The notes: generated by a model not told the origin, from the sequence alone. A stretch of DNA of 64,000 nucleotides from Halorussus halophilus (GCF_008831545.1 NZ_CP044523.1:248001-312000); one strand, 5' to 3'; counted from the stretch's first letter, positions 8,947-17,545 are shown. Translations and numbers: made by a program.

Positions 8947-9993
8947 TCAGTCCGATTTCGTGGCTTTCGAAGCGTTGTCGGCTTCCAACATCGCGGTAGC
9001 GCTCCCGCCGAGTAGCACGGGAAGCCAGTACGTCGCCCCGCGGTGGATGACTGCCGCCGCACCTGCCGTCGCGGCGTCCACGCCCGTCACGGGGACGATT
9101 AGGACGACAAGTACGGCTTCGACGCCGCCGAGTCCGCCCGGAAGCGGCGTCACTCCGGCGACGCTCGCCAGCGGGACGACGAACAGCGCGGCCGCGAAGG
9201 GGACGGCGTGGCCGAGCGCGAGTAGCGAGAGCCACAGCGAGACCGACAGTAAGAACCAGCCAATCGCGGAGAATGCGAGCGCCAAGGCCAACTGGTGGCG
9301 GTCGCCAGCGACCCGCTCCAGCGCGGAGAAGAACCCCTCGACTCGGTCGCGGAGGCTGGACTCGTCGGGTGCGTCGAGAAACGGGACGACGCGTGCGAGT
9401 CGCGTCCCGACCGGCACGATGAGGCCGACTGCCACCTCGGCGACGGAATCGCGGTATCGCCACCCGAAGTAGGCCGCCACCGGAACCGCGATAGCCAGCG
9501 CGGCCAACGAGATGGCCGCCAACTCGACGCGGTCGCCGACTGTGAACGTCGTGGCGTAGTAGCCGATGCCCAACAGCGCGAACGAGACGGAGGGGACGAA
9601 GTTGAGCGTATCGACGCTGGCGACGGCGGCCAGTCCGTTCTCGTACTCCGTTTCGGTCGTGCGAGAGACCAACAGCGCGCTGAACGGTTCGCCGCCCGCC
9701 TGCCCGAAGGGCGTGACGTTGTTGGCGAACGTCGCGCCCGCGAACAGCAAGAACGACCGTAGCACCGAGACGGGAACGGCGATGACACCGAGGACAGTCC
9801 GGAGCGCGAGACTCCACGCGAACAACCAGCCCACGGCGACGCCGCAGACGGCCGCGACGAGTGTGATGTCGGCCTGCGAGAGTGCCGCCGCTACCTCGTC
9901 GAGACCGACGAGTGAGTACAGTCCCAACAAGACGAGGGCACCGACGCCGAACCCGACCACTATCGAGCGGGCGTCGCCGAAGTCTACGTCCAT
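8947..9993 (-). CDS. UPF0104 / lysylphosphatidylglycerol synthase TM-domain protein
   Basis: A 348-residue polytopic membrane protein with about eight hydrophobic segments. It has the family motifs NNVTPFGQAGGEP (about 110-122) and LPGGLGGVEA (about 290-300) of the UPF0104/MprF-like flippase domain. There is no soluble synthase domain, so it is probably a lipid-linked substrate flippase or transporter. The start at 9993 is the first ATG that yields an acidic N-terminus (MDVDFGDARS). It is divergent from thiL across a 148-bp region with a 20-bp-period repeat. Confidence 0.8.
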   Translation of the reverse strand: MDVDFGDARSIVVGFGVGALVLLGLYSLVGLDEVAAALSQADITLVAAVCGVAVGWLFAWSLALRTVLGVIAVPVSVLRSFLLFAGATFANNVTPFGQAGGEPFSALLVSRTTETEYENGLAAVASVDTLNFVPSVSFALLGIGYYATTFTVGDRVELAAISLAALAIAVPVAAYFGWRYRDSVAEVAVGLIVPVGTRLARVVPFLDAPDESSLRDRVEGFFSALERVAGDRHQLALALAFSAIGWFLLSVSLWLSLLALGHAVPFAAALFVVPLASVAGVTPLPGGLGGVEAVLVVLIVPVTGVDAATAGAAAVIHRGATYWLPVLLGGSATAMLEADNASKATKSD

Positions 9994-10030
9994 CGATTCG
10001 ACGGACGGCGGGTCGGGGCTTGAAGCCACC

Positions 10031-10100
10031 GAAGCAGATAGCAGGTTGAAGCGACCGATAGCGGGCCGACGCGACCGATGGCAGACTGACACGACCGATT
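10031..10100. promoter_or_regulatory. 20-bp-period direct repeats between UPF0104 gene and thiL
   Basis: GCGACCGAT begins at 10051 and 10071, and ACGACCGAT at 10091, exactly 20 bp apart. A degenerate fourth unit starts near 10031. The 10051 and 10071 units match at about 16 of 20 positions. Two-helical-turn spacing in a divergent promoter region suggests tandem binding of a regulator on one DNA face. Confidence 0.45.
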
Positions 10101-10141
10101 CGAGACGGGAGGGTTTTGTCTTCCGACCGAAAAGTACGACT

Positions 10142-11023
10142 ATGAACGAGCGGGCGGCACTCGCACTCCTCGCCGAGGACGTGGCGAGCGCGGGCGACGA
10201 CGCGGCGGTGGTCGATGGGCAAGTCCTGACGACCGACATGCTCCACGAGACGACGGACTTCCCCGCGGGAACGACCCGCTACACTGCTGGCTGGCGAGCA
10301 GTCGGTGCCTCGCTTTCCGACGTAGCCGCGATGGGAGCGAGCGCGTCGGCAGCCGTCGCGGTGTACGCAAGTCCCGACTTCGACCGCGAGGAACTGGAAG
10401 CGTTCGTCTCGGGTGCGACCGACGTGTGCGAAGCCGTCGAAGCCGAGTACGTCGGCGGCGACTTAGACCAAAGCCGAGAGTTCACCGCTGCCACGACTGC
10501 CCTCGGTCGAACCGACGACCCCGTACTTCGCTCGGGTGCGACGCCCGGCGAACTCGTCTGCGTGACGGGCACGCTCGGTCGAAGCGCGGCGGCGCTCGAA
10601 CTGTTCGACCGCGGCGACTGCGAGCGCGCGAACGACCTGTTCCGGTTCGAGCCACGAGTCGCCGATGGACGTGCGCTCGCCGACGACGCCACCGCGATGA
10701 TGGATTCGAGCGACGGCCTCGCGCGCTCGCTCCACCAACTCGCGGAGGCAAGCGACTGTGGTTTTTCGGTCGAGTGGTCGGCGATTCCGGTGGACGACGC
10801 GGTGCTGGCGGTGTCCGCAGACGACCCCGAAGAGCGGATTCGAGAACGCGCGCTCTTCTTCGGCGAGGACTTCGAACTCGTCTTCACGCTCGCCGAAGAC
10901 GACCTCGAAGCCGCCCGCGAAGCCTCGCCGACGCCGATTTCTGTGGTGGGAACTGTGACCGAGGCGGACGTTCGAATGGACGACGACCTACTCCCGGACC
11001 GTGGATACACCCACGGAGAGTGA
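10142..11023 (+). CDS. thiL: Thiamine-monophosphate kinase
   Basis: The 293-residue enzyme phosphorylates thiamine monophosphate to thiamine diphosphate, the last step of cofactor synthesis. ThiL/PurM-fold landmarks are visible: the GDDAA metal-binding stretch at 18-22, a DMLHETTDF variant of the usual DxxxEGxHF, GGDLDQS (about 104-110), MMDSSDGL (about 186-193) and a C-terminal FFGEDFELVFT. The start is set by the ATG at 10142, just after a purine-rich stretch. Confidence 0.9.
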   Translation: MNERAALALLAEDVASAGDDAAVVDGQVLTTDMLHETTDFPAGTTRYTAGWRAVGASLSDVAAMGASASAAVAVYASPDFDREELEAFVSGATDVCEAVEAEYVGGDLDQSREFTAATTALGRTDDPVLRSGATPGELVCVTGTLGRSAAALELFDRGDCERANDLFRFEPRVADGRALADDATAMMDSSDGLARSLHQLAEASDCGFSVEWSAIPVDDAVLAVSADDPEERIRERALFFGEDFELVFTLAEDDLEAAREASPTPISVVGTVTEADVRMDDDLLPDRGYTHGE

Positions 11024-11105
11024 GTTCTGCTACGTCCTCAGAAATCGTACCACGGCCCCGGAAAATGAGTCGTTACGCGCGACGGGACTCGTTAACTACC
11101 AAACA

Positions 11106-11114
11106 CTGATTAGC
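11106..11114 (+). promoter_or_regulatory. Promoter element CTGATTAGC, first copy
   Basis: CTGATTAGC starts 29 bp before the ATG of the first tandem paralogue. The same 9-mer lies 30 bp before the ATG of the second (12054), so this is probably the TATA-region element of a leaderless promoter duplicated with the gene. Confidence 0.5.
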
Positions 11115-11134
11115 GAGGGCGTCGCCCACACGCT

Positions 11135-12022
11135 ATGGTTTCCGGACGCATCGTGGTGTTTTCGACCGACGGCTTCGACGCCGACGAACGACTCGTCAGG
11201 GAGTACGTCGTCCCGGAGTTCGACCGACTGACCGGCATCGAAGACTGTGAGGGCATCGCCTTCTCGCGCGCTACCACTGACCGCCACGCCGACCGCGGCG
11301 GCGTTCACCTCACGATATTCGGCGACCACGAGTCGGTCGTCGAGACGGAGCGCGACCGCTGGAATGAGTTCGTCGCCGACGACCTCGTCGAAGAGTGGTC
11401 GGTCTTCAGACCCGAGTGGGAACAGTGGCCCGAGGAGCAAGCCCGACTCACGCGCCGCTTCCAGACGCTCGCCTCGGAGATGGCCTGTTCGTACTTCCGT
11501 GAGTTCGACGCCGACGAGCGACCTGCACCTGCCGACCAGTTCCACGACGACGAGCGACCGCTGGGCTTCTGGCTCGTCTCGCACTTCCTCTACAACCAAG
11601 CTGGCTACGGTTCCCACGGAGAACTCGACGGGAGCTATCGGTCGATAGAGAACCAACTGCGGACGCTCGTGGAACTCGGCGGTGCCGAGAACGCGCTGGA
11701 GAAGGTGCAGCTATTGCAAGGACGACTTCGCGCTATCGAGGAAGAACTTGCGGCGGTAGTCGAACCGGAGCGAGAAGAGGCGAGCGAGTCGGACTCCGAC
11801 TCGCTCGCGGACGAAGAGAACTCGAGTACGTCTGGCGAAGCCGACGGTTCGGAGTCGTCTTCGGAAATGAGTCCAGCCGAAGTCGCCGAGGCAGACCCGC
11901 GGGAAGCCGCCGACGTAGACCCCGAGGAACTGGTCGAGATGGACCCCGAGGAGATTCTCCAGCAGAATCTGGGCGACGACGCGCCGTCTCCACCCGACCT
12001 CGACGCAGACGACGAATCCTAA
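11135..12022 (+). CDS. Tandem paralogue 1, unknown function, acidic C-terminal tail
   Basis: I do not recognise a named family for this 295-residue soluble protein. Residues 1-200 align along their whole length with the next gene: shared landmarks are RxVVF.TD, ADERx.REYVVP, HL.xFGDH, RDRW.EFV, PAPAD and LGFW..xHFL. The first gene has an extra tail of about 90 residues, Ser/Glu/Asp-rich and with a degenerate 8-10-residue repeat (VAEADPREA, DVDPEELVE, MDPEEILQ). No transmembrane segment or catalytic motif is evident. It probably arose by tandem duplication. Confidence 0.75.
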   Translation: MVSGRIVVFSTDGFDADERLVREYVVPEFDRLTGIEDCEGIAFSRATTDRHADRGGVHLTIFGDHESVVETERDRWNEFVADDLVEEWSVFRPEWEQWPEEQARLTRRFQTLASEMACSYFREFDADERPAPADQFHDDERPLGFWLVSHFLYNQAGYGSHGELDGSYRSIENQLRTLVELGGAENALEKVQLLQGRLRAIEEELAAVVEPEREEASESDSDSLADEENSSTSGEADGSESSSEMSPAEVAEADPREAADVDPEELVEMDPEEILQQNLGDDAPSPPDLDADDES

Positions 12023-12053
12023 GATTTCTTAGAGAACTACGATTCGCCGAACG

Positions 12054-12062
12054 CTGATTAGC
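12054..12062 (+). promoter_or_regulatory. Promoter element CTGATTAGC, second copy
   Basis: An identical 9-mer to that at 11106, here 30 bp before the ATG at 12084. See the first copy. Confidence 0.5.
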
Positions 12063-12083
12063 ACGGCGCGTGCCTCGTTCTGC

Positions 12084-12704
12084 ATGGTCGAACGACGCGT
12101 CGTCGTGTTCGAAACCGACAGTCACGAGGCTGACGAACGGTTCATCCGAGAGTACGTCGTCCCGAAGTACGAACGACTGACCAGCATCGACGGCTGTACC
12201 GGGCTTCGATTCTCGCGGTACGCGGCCGACCCGAGGAAAGACCACGGAGAGATACATCTCGTGCTGTTCGGCGACCACGACGCAGTCGTCGAGCGCGAAC
12301 GCGACCGCTGGGACGAATTTGTGGAGGATGGTCTCGTCCGAGAGTGGCGACGAACGGGTCTCAGTTGGGAGTCGTGGCCAGACGACCAGTTCGAGTTCAT
12401 GAAGCGCATGCAGACGCTGGCGACAGAGATGGCGGTGGTCTACTACCGGAACTTCGACTCCCACGAGCGCCCCGCGCCCGCCGACGCCTTCCCGGAGACC
12501 GACCGACGACTCGGCTTCTGGGTAGCCGTTCACTTCCTCTGCAACCAGATGGGCTACCAGTCGGTGCAGGACGAAATAGACGCTAGCTTCGGGTCGATTC
12601 GGAATCGCCTGCGCGCGTTGCAGGAACTCCGGAGCGAGGCAGTGGCCAGCGAGCGAATCGAGGAGCTACGGAAACGGCTGGACGAAGTCGAAGCAGAACT
12701 CTGA
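12084..12704 (+). CDS. Tandem paralogue 2, unknown function
   Basis: The 206-residue protein is the shorter partner of the gene before it and shares its full-length core, but ends in a charged helix (RIEELRKRLDEVEAEL) likely to form a coiled coil. It starts with MVERRVVVFETD. It has its own promoter element, so it is probably transcribed separately as well as by read-through. No function can be assigned from sequence. Conserved His and Arg/Asp positions in the core (GDH, RDRW) are the obvious candidates for an active site. Confidence 0.75.
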   Translation: MVERRVVVFETDSHEADERFIREYVVPKYERLTSIDGCTGLRFSRYAADPRKDHGEIHLVLFGDHDAVVERERDRWDEFVEDGLVREWRRTGLSWESWPDDQFEFMKRMQTLATEMAVVYYRNFDSHERPAPADAFPETDRRLGFWVAVHFLCNQMGYQSVQDEIDASFGSIRNRLRALQELRSEAVASERIEELRKRLDEVEAEL

Positions 12705-12731
12705 GTTGGGCGAGACACCCAACCACTTCTC

Positions 12732-13847
12732 TCACGCGATTATCTCGATGGGAACCGGCGTGAAGCACAGCGCCCCGAGGACGAAGGTCAGCAGTCCGAC
12801 CAACTTCCGGCGGGTGTCTAACCCCTCTTCGTCGATGGGGTTCGCCGGGCCGACGTAGGCGACCCACGTCGCGAGTAGACCCCAGAACACCCACAGCACC
12901 GAGGCGTTGCTGACGTGTTCGACGTAGAAGACGTACGCGGCGAGACCGAACAGCGCGACGGGGACGAGTGCCGCGATGCGCTCTTGGTCTTCGCCGAGCA
13001 TTGCGCGGACGATGTGGCCGCCGTCGAGTTGGCCGACCGGGATGAGGTTCAGGAGGGTGATGAACATCCCGACCCAGCCACCGATGACGACCGGGTTGAC
13101 TGCCAAGCCCTCGCTGTAGCTCACTGGTTCGCCGACTGCCATGGCGATGAGGTGTAACAGGGGTGGGTAGCCGAACTCCACTTGGATGGTGTTGGGACTG
13201 TTGACGACGCGTTCCGGCACCGAAATCGGGTCCATCGTCAGGCCGATGGCGGTCACGACGATAGTCGCTACGAGTCCCGCCAACGGTCCAGCGACGCCGA
13301 TGTCGAACAGTGCCTCGCGGTCGGGCATCTGACCTTTCATGCGGATGACTGCGCCCATCGTCCCGATGAGCGTCGGCATCGGGATGAAGTACGGTAACGA
13401 GGCTTCGACGCCGTGGTACCGAGTCATCACGTAGTGGCCCAACTCGTGGGTGAGCAGGACGCCGACCACGGCCGCGGTGAACGGCCACGCTTCGAGGACG
13501 GCCAGCGGATTCTCCGCGAGTTGGATGTGATACCACGCCGTCCCGGCGTACATCGTCGAGAGAATCGTGAGCAGGAACAGGACGACGTTCGTCAACGGGA
13601 AGCCGTTTACGCCCGTCTCGGCGGGTTCGGCGACGAGGACGTACTCGCCGGTTTCGGTCGCTAGGTTCACTTCGTAGCCGTGTTCCCGGAACAACGGCCA
13701 GACGGTCTGCATGAGCCGTTCTTGGGGGACGAGTGGTTCGCCGTAGTACACAAGTCGTCGGCCGTCGCTACGGGTCTCGTACACCCTGAAGACCGATTTG
13801 AGTCGCTCGGGCGACGGACCATCGTCAGGCGGGGCGGTCGAACCCAT
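12732..13847 (-). CDS. Site-2 protease family (M50) membrane metalloprotease
   Basis: A 371-residue intramembrane zinc protease. HELGH at 134-138 supplies two zinc histidines and the catalytic glutamate, and LNLIPVGQLDGGH near 270 supplies the third, aspartate ligand. About six or seven hydrophobic helices surround these. An N-terminal soluble domain (about 15-85) precedes the first helix. M50 enzymes cleave membrane-spanning substrates during signalling or surface-protein processing. It is convergent with the paralogue pair. Confidence 0.88.
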   Translation of the reverse strand: MGSTAPPDDGPSPERLKSVFRVYETRSDGRRLVYYGEPLVPQERLMQTVWPLFREHGYEVNLATETGEYVLVAEPAETGVNGFPLTNVVLFLLTILSTMYAGTAWYHIQLAENPLAVLEAWPFTAAVVGVLLTHELGHYVMTRYHGVEASLPYFIPMPTLIGTMGAVIRMKGQMPDREALFDIGVAGPLAGLVATIVVTAIGLTMDPISVPERVVNSPNTIQVEFGYPPLLHLIAMAVGEPVSYSEGLAVNPVVIGGWVGMFITLLNLIPVGQLDGGHIVRAMLGEDQERIAALVPVALFGLAAYVFYVEHVSNASVLWVFWGLLATWVAYVGPANPIDEEGLDTRRKLVGLLTFVLGALCFTPVPIEIIA

Positions 13848-13919
13848 TCACTTGCACTATGGCGTGACCGTTGATAAACCTCCGGACGGCGGAGAAGTGG
13901 AGTGGTACGTCTACAGGTC

Positions 13920-14876
13920 TCAGACCAGCAGTCCGGCCCGCAGAATCGCGATCAGCGCGGTCAGTGTGACGACGCTGGCGAGCGTACTCGCGAAGATGGC
14001 GGTGCTGATGTACTCCGGGGCGGTCAACCCGTCGCCGCCCTCGTCGTACTCGATAGCGAGGATGAGCGGCGTAATAGCGGCGGGCATCCCACATTCGAGT
14101 ACGAACACCCGCGCGACGGTTGCGTCGTTGGTCGCCATTCCGAGACCGACGGCGACGGCCGCGCCGACCAGCGGCGCGACGACGAGTTTCAGGCCGTTCG
14201 AAACGCCGACGCGCGAGATGGACGCGCCGTGGCGGGTGTTTGCTAACTGGATGCCCAAGATGAGGAGCATCACGGGAATTGCCGAGTCGCCGACGAGTTT
14301 CAGCGTCTCCATCGCCGCGGTGTCGGTCGGCGGGACGACACCGAACCAGCGGGCGAGTCCGGCGGCTACGACGGCGTACACCAGCGGCAGGCGAAACACC
14401 TCCGAGACGGAGCCGAGAACGTCGCTCTCCTCGCCGCGGGAGGCTAAATAGACGCCCACGGTGTACATCAGCACGGACTGCCCGGCGATGTAGAGGACGG
14501 CCGTCGAGCGGCCGACTGCGCCGAACGCGAACGCCGACAGCGGGATGCCGTAGTTGCCCGCGTTCGGGAACGACGAGGAGAGGACGAGCGCACCTTGCAC
14601 GGGTTCGGTCTCGCCGAGCAGTCGGCCTGCGCCTTCTGCGAGACCGACCATCGCCGCCGTGAACAGGGCGACGCCGCCAAGTATCTTCGCCGCGAGCGCG
14701 CCGGACAGCGACGAGGTAGCGAGACTGTAGAAGACCAGCGCGGGCGTGAGGACGTAGATAGTGATGGTTCCGAGCGGGTCCACGTCGATTTCGCGGGTCC
14801 GACCGAGCAGAAAGCCGACCGCCGCCACGGAGAGAACTGGGAGAATCGCCGTCGAGAGCGCGGAGAGCAGTGACAC
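13920..14876 (-). CDS. AEC family (auxin efflux carrier-like) transporter
   Basis: The 318-residue protein has about ten hydrophobic helices in two repeats, typical of AEC/bile-acid-type permeases that move small organic acids. Landmarks are NAGNYGIPLSAFAFG in the first half and a conserved-length loop between helices 5 and 6. I prefer the GTG at 14876 (giving MSLLSALSTAILPVL) to a TTG ten codons upstream. The upstream stretch matches a 16-bp element also found before the gene at 24857, at the same distance from its start. Confidence 0.8.
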   Translation of the reverse strand: MSLLSALSTAILPVLSVAAVGFLLGRTREIDVDPLGTITIYVLTPALVFYSLATSSLSGALAAKILGGVALFTAAMVGLAEGAGRLLGETEPVQGALVLSSSFPNAGNYGIPLSAFAFGAVGRSTAVLYIAGQSVLMYTVGVYLASRGEESDVLGSVSEVFRLPLVYAVVAAGLARWFGVVPPTDTAAMETLKLVGDSAIPVMLLILGIQLANTRHGASISRVGVSNGLKLVVAPLVGAAVAVGLGMATNDATVARVFVLECGMPAAITPLILAIEYDEGGDGLTAPEYISTAIFASTLASVVTLTALIAILRAGLLV

Positions 14877-14884
14877 TGTTTCGG

Positions 14885-14900
14885 AGATGTTTTCGTGGTA
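14885..14900 (-). promoter_or_regulatory. Shared upstream motif TACCAYGARAACATMT, copy 1
   Basis: TACCACGAAAACATCT, read on the minus strand, begins 24 bp before the AEC start codon. A 13/16 match lies at 24866-24881, also exactly 24 bp before its gene. An operator or an extended promoter element is likely. Confidence 0.4.
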
Positions 14901-15020
14901 TCTCAAAACTGTCGAAGGCGGCTAGGAAGGGGTGGTTTTGTGGTGGGACGCTGTCTCTCTACTCCGTGAGACGTTCCTTCGCCCGGTTTCAGGAACTACT
15001 GCTACCTCAAACGAGTCGAA

Positions 15021-15260
15021 GCTAGCTACTCCCGAGACAACGCCGTGCAAAGACCGCTCAGCACCGCTCCGCGACGGCCACACGCCTCCCCAACCGACTG
15101 CGTTACTCAATTCCGGGAGACGCGACCACCGTCGGAGCAAGCTCCGACGAGCCTTCCTTCGCTACGCTCAGGAGGACACTTCGGATCGCGTCTTCCGAGT
15201 TGCGTTACTCATCCCTCGCACGGATTCGGTCGCGGTACGAGCCCGCGACCGGCGCGCGCC
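15021..15260 (+). repeat. Dispersed structured repeat R1, copy 1
   Basis: The element begins GCTAGCTACTCCCGA (15021-15035). It contains a core of 26 bp at 15077-15102, which opens GCCACACGCCTCCCCA. It ends in a 9-bp hairpin, CGGTCGCGG (15227-15235) with CCGCGACCG (15243-15251), followed by GCGCGCGCC. An internal GTCGGAG-CAA-GCTCCGAC-type hairpin lies at about 15133. The same layout recurs at 40.7 kb (inverted) and 59.2 kb. Reading frames across the copies are not preserved, so it is non-coding. It occupies most of the 434-bp gap between the AEC gene and the DapA-like gene. Nothing else is seen there. Confidence 0.7.
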
Positions 15261-15310
15261 GTCTAGCCGCGAAAATCCGAAATTGAAACCCCGAACTGAA
15301 ACGCTGAAAC

Positions 15311-16177
15311 CTACAGTCGTGCAGTCTCTACTAACCCTTCCAACTCCTCACGAACCGCTTCGCTGACCTCACGATGCGGTTTCCGGGCGTACCCAGCAGG
15401 CGCGCCGCGCTCGCGCATCGCCGCTTTCAACCCCGGCACTCCGAACCCCGCCGTGACCGCGTAGTTCAACTCGACCAGTCGGGCGTTCAGTTGCCGCGCT
15501 TGCTCGTCTTTTCCCCCACGGTGCAGTTGGAAGATTTCGCTGGCGCGCGCTGGCGCGACGTTCGCCAGTGCCAGCACGCCGCCGTCCGCACCCGAGTCGA
15601 GTCCGTGCGCGTAGACGCTGCCACTGCCAACCAGCAGGTCGAACTCCTCGTCTGCCGTCAGGGCGCGCTCGCGCTGGAGTGTCTCCAAGTCCCCGGTCGA
15701 ATCCTTCATGCCCGCGACGTTCTCGTGGCTCGCCAGTCGCCCCACCGATTCGGGAGCCAGTTTCACGTCCGTGTAGGCAGGCACACTGTAGAGGTAGACT
15801 GGAATCGGACTCTCGTCGGCTACTTTGCGGTAGTACGTTTCCAGCGAGTCGTCGTCGTAGCTGTAATAGAAGGGCGTCACGACGAGTGCGGCGTCAGCAC
15901 CCGACTCGGCCGCCAACTCCGTCTGCTTGAGCGTCTCGCGGAGCCCCGGATGACCCGTTCCCGCAATCGTCGGTACGTCGGACTCCTCGGCGACGATTTC
16001 CGTGACGCGAGCGCGCTCCTCGACGCTCATCAGTTCGGCCTCGCTGTTGGACCCGCAGGGGACCACGAAATCGACGCCGTGTGATTCGACCCAGCCGACG
16101 AGTTCGCGGAGGCGCTGCTCGTCGAGTTCGCCGTCGCTCTCGAAGGGCGTGACCAACGGGACGCCTGTGCCTTGCAT
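15311..16177 (-). CDS. Dihydrodipicolinate synthase / N-acetylneuraminate lyase family aldolase
   Basis: A 288-residue class I aldolase-fold protein. The Schiff-base lysine is K158 in GMKDSTG, and the partner tyrosine is probably Y130 in YLYSVP. The carboxylate-binding loop is CGSNSE at 41-46, where DapA proper usually has a GTTGE-like sequence. The reaction could therefore be a 2-keto-3-deoxy sugar-acid aldolase or another pyruvate-dependent lyase rather than lysine synthesis. The start is the ATG at 16177. No pathway neighbours help. Confidence 0.75.
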   Translation of the reverse strand: MQGTGVPLVTPFESDGELDEQRLRELVGWVESHGVDFVVPCGSNSEAELMSVEERARVTEIVAEESDVPTIAGTGHPGLRETLKQTELAAESGADAALVVTPFYYSYDDDSLETYYRKVADESPIPVYLYSVPAYTDVKLAPESVGRLASHENVAGMKDSTGDLETLQRERALTADEEFDLLVGSGSVYAHGLDSGADGGVLALANVAPARASEIFQLHRGGKDEQARQLNARLVELNYAVTAGFGVPGLKAAMRERGAPAGYARKPHREVSEAVREELEGLVETARL

Positions 16178-16778
16178 GCGAGTAATTCGTCGCTCCGGCC
16201 CTATGAATCTGGGTGCGCAGGCAGTCGGCATCGGACGACCGCCCCTGCGTCTGCCGAGCGTCTGACGTAGTTTTAAGTCAATCCCGCCGAGTCCCCCGAC
16301 TGGGCGCGCATTACGGCCTCTCTTCCCCCATCCTTCCGGACCCGCGCCCGGCACACCACCACACCCTCTCTCCCCCTTTCCGAACCGCTGGTTAGCGGGA
16401 CGTCGTCCCGCACAACCGTTTCAGGCTTCTTCCCCTACTGTAGGCTCCGACTGGCCGCTCTGTTGCCGATTACTACCAGTTACAGTGAGTGCCTACTACC
16501 CCCGCAAACGGCCCATAACAAAGTCCGAGTTCGCCTTAGAAAGGAATGCGTCCGACGGTTCGGGCGCAATGCGTGCAGCAGACTCTCGACGGGTACGCCG
16601 ACGGAGCCGGAGGCCCTGGCGGTGGGCTGGCCTCCCACCACCGTGTCACCAACCCTCCCACGAAAGTTCTCGTCTCGGCCCCGTTTTCGACCCCGCGCTG
16701 TGCATGTTCTGCCCTCCGCTTTTCCCGGATAGACGTTTTATCCGGGCGATTATTTGTCCGAAGTGACGCGTCGTCCAG
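16178..16778. other. 601-bp intergenic region, unassigned, possible structured RNA
   Basis: No credible protein gene is seen. Contents are: a TATA-like TTTTAAGT near 16270; a pyrimidine-rich plus strand (about 16310-16380); and a strong hairpin at 16390-16417 (GGTT-A-GCGGGAC with GTCCCGC-AC-AACC). There is also a CATAACAAAGTC element at 16514-16525; a GGAGGCC/GGCCTCC hairpin at about 16609-16634; and a terminator-like hairpin at 16724-16746. The density of stems suggests an RNA gene or an extended 5' leader. I could not match it to RNase P or SRP RNA. Confidence 0.35.
16724..16746 (-). terminator. Hairpin after the trkA-like gene
   Basis: CCCGGATA (16724-16731) pairs with TATCCGGG (16739-16746) around a 7-nt loop. 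It lies about 33 bp past the stop of the minus-strand TrkA gene, and T-rich sequence is part of the loop and stem. Confidence 0.45.
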
Positions 16779-17453
16779 CTAGATGTTCGCTTCTGTGGCC
16801 TCGCCCAACAGTCGCTCTTTGACCTCCGGCAGTGCGCCTTGGTCTACGATGACGGCGAGTCGGTCGCCCGCGTCGATTTCGGTCCCCGGCAGTGGAATCG
16901 TCAGTCTGTCCCGGGAGTGGCCGTGGGCGTAGATTCTCGCGTCCTCCGGCAGTTCGATTCCGGAGACGCGCTGGCCGACGATGGGAGCGCGCTCGGGGAT
17001 GGTCAACGTCGTCAGTTGCAGACCCTCGGTGAGGTCGGCGATGACGTTGAAGTCGCCGCCCAGCAGCGCAGTCTTCGCGCCCGCCGCGCCGAGTCGCTCG
17101 GGGTAGACGACCTCGTCTACGTCGTCGGCGAACTTGTGATAGATGTCTTCGCGGTAGTCCTCGTCGATTCGCAGCACCGTCCGACAGCCGTAGTGCTTGC
17201 CAATCATGCAGGCCGCGTAGTTGACGTTGAGGTCGCCGGTGACGCCAGCGATGGCATCGACGGTTTCGAGGTCCGTCTGTTCTAAGATATCTTCGCTCGC
17301 ACCGTCGCCTTCGATGACCATGAATCCCATCGAACGGGCGAGGTCGGCCTTGTCGGGGTCGTTCTCGACCACCGTCACGTCGTGACCTTCTTCCTGTAGA
17401 ATCTGGGCGGTGCGACGGCCGACCCGGCCCGCACCGACGATAACCAATCGCAT
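16779..17453 (-). CDS. trkA: TrkA-type NAD-binding potassium channel/transport regulator
   Basis: The 224-residue protein has a TrkA-N Rossmann domain (GAGRVG at 7-12, an acidic strand-2 end, VVEND, binding the ribose) and a C-terminal RCK/TrkA-C domain from about 140. Such subunits gate potassium transporters in response to nucleotides. No membrane partner is encoded next to it, so it must act with a Trk or channel subunit elsewhere. The start is the ATG at 17453. Confidence 0.88.
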   Translation of the reverse strand: MRLVIVGAGRVGRRTAQILQEEGHDVTVVENDPDKADLARSMGFMVIEGDGASEDILEQTDLETVDAIAGVTGDLNVNYAACMIGKHYGCRTVLRIDEDYREDIYHKFADDVDEVVYPERLGAAGAKTALLGGDFNVIADLTEGLQLTTLTIPERAPIVGQRVSGIELPEDARIYAHGHSRDRLTIPLPGTEIDAGDRLAVIVDQGALPEVKERLLGEATEANI

Positions 17454-17545
17454 GTCAACCTCTACCGCACCAGGGGACAAAAAGATTCGGCGCACCGAAC
17501 CCCGGGAAGATTCCGTACGCGCTGGACCTCGGGAGGACCGTCCGC

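Noticed and set aside
8867-10246. 459-codon minus-strand frame over the UPF0104 gene
   Set aside because: It is Arg-rich with no acidic bias. The alternative frame encodes a conserved polytopic membrane protein with clear family motifs.
14922-15140. Minus-strand ORF spelling AVGWGGVW...SGVASF (also seen at 40.7 and 59.2 kb)
   Set aside because: It lies wholly in dispersed repeat R1. The frame is broken in the third copy, so the similarity is due to the repeat, not to a protein.
16320-16360. GGTCCGGAAGGA on the minus strand, resembling the SRP RNA helix 8 region
   Set aside because: The following AGCAG-type loop residues are missing and no Alu-domain or 5'/3' pairing of an archaeal SRP RNA could be found around it.
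16546-16782. A 78-codon plus-strand ORF downstream of the ATAACAAAGT element
   Set aside because: It has atypical Ser/Arg/Pro/Cys-rich composition, overlaps the trkA stop, includes a terminator-like hairpin, and shows no recognisable domain.
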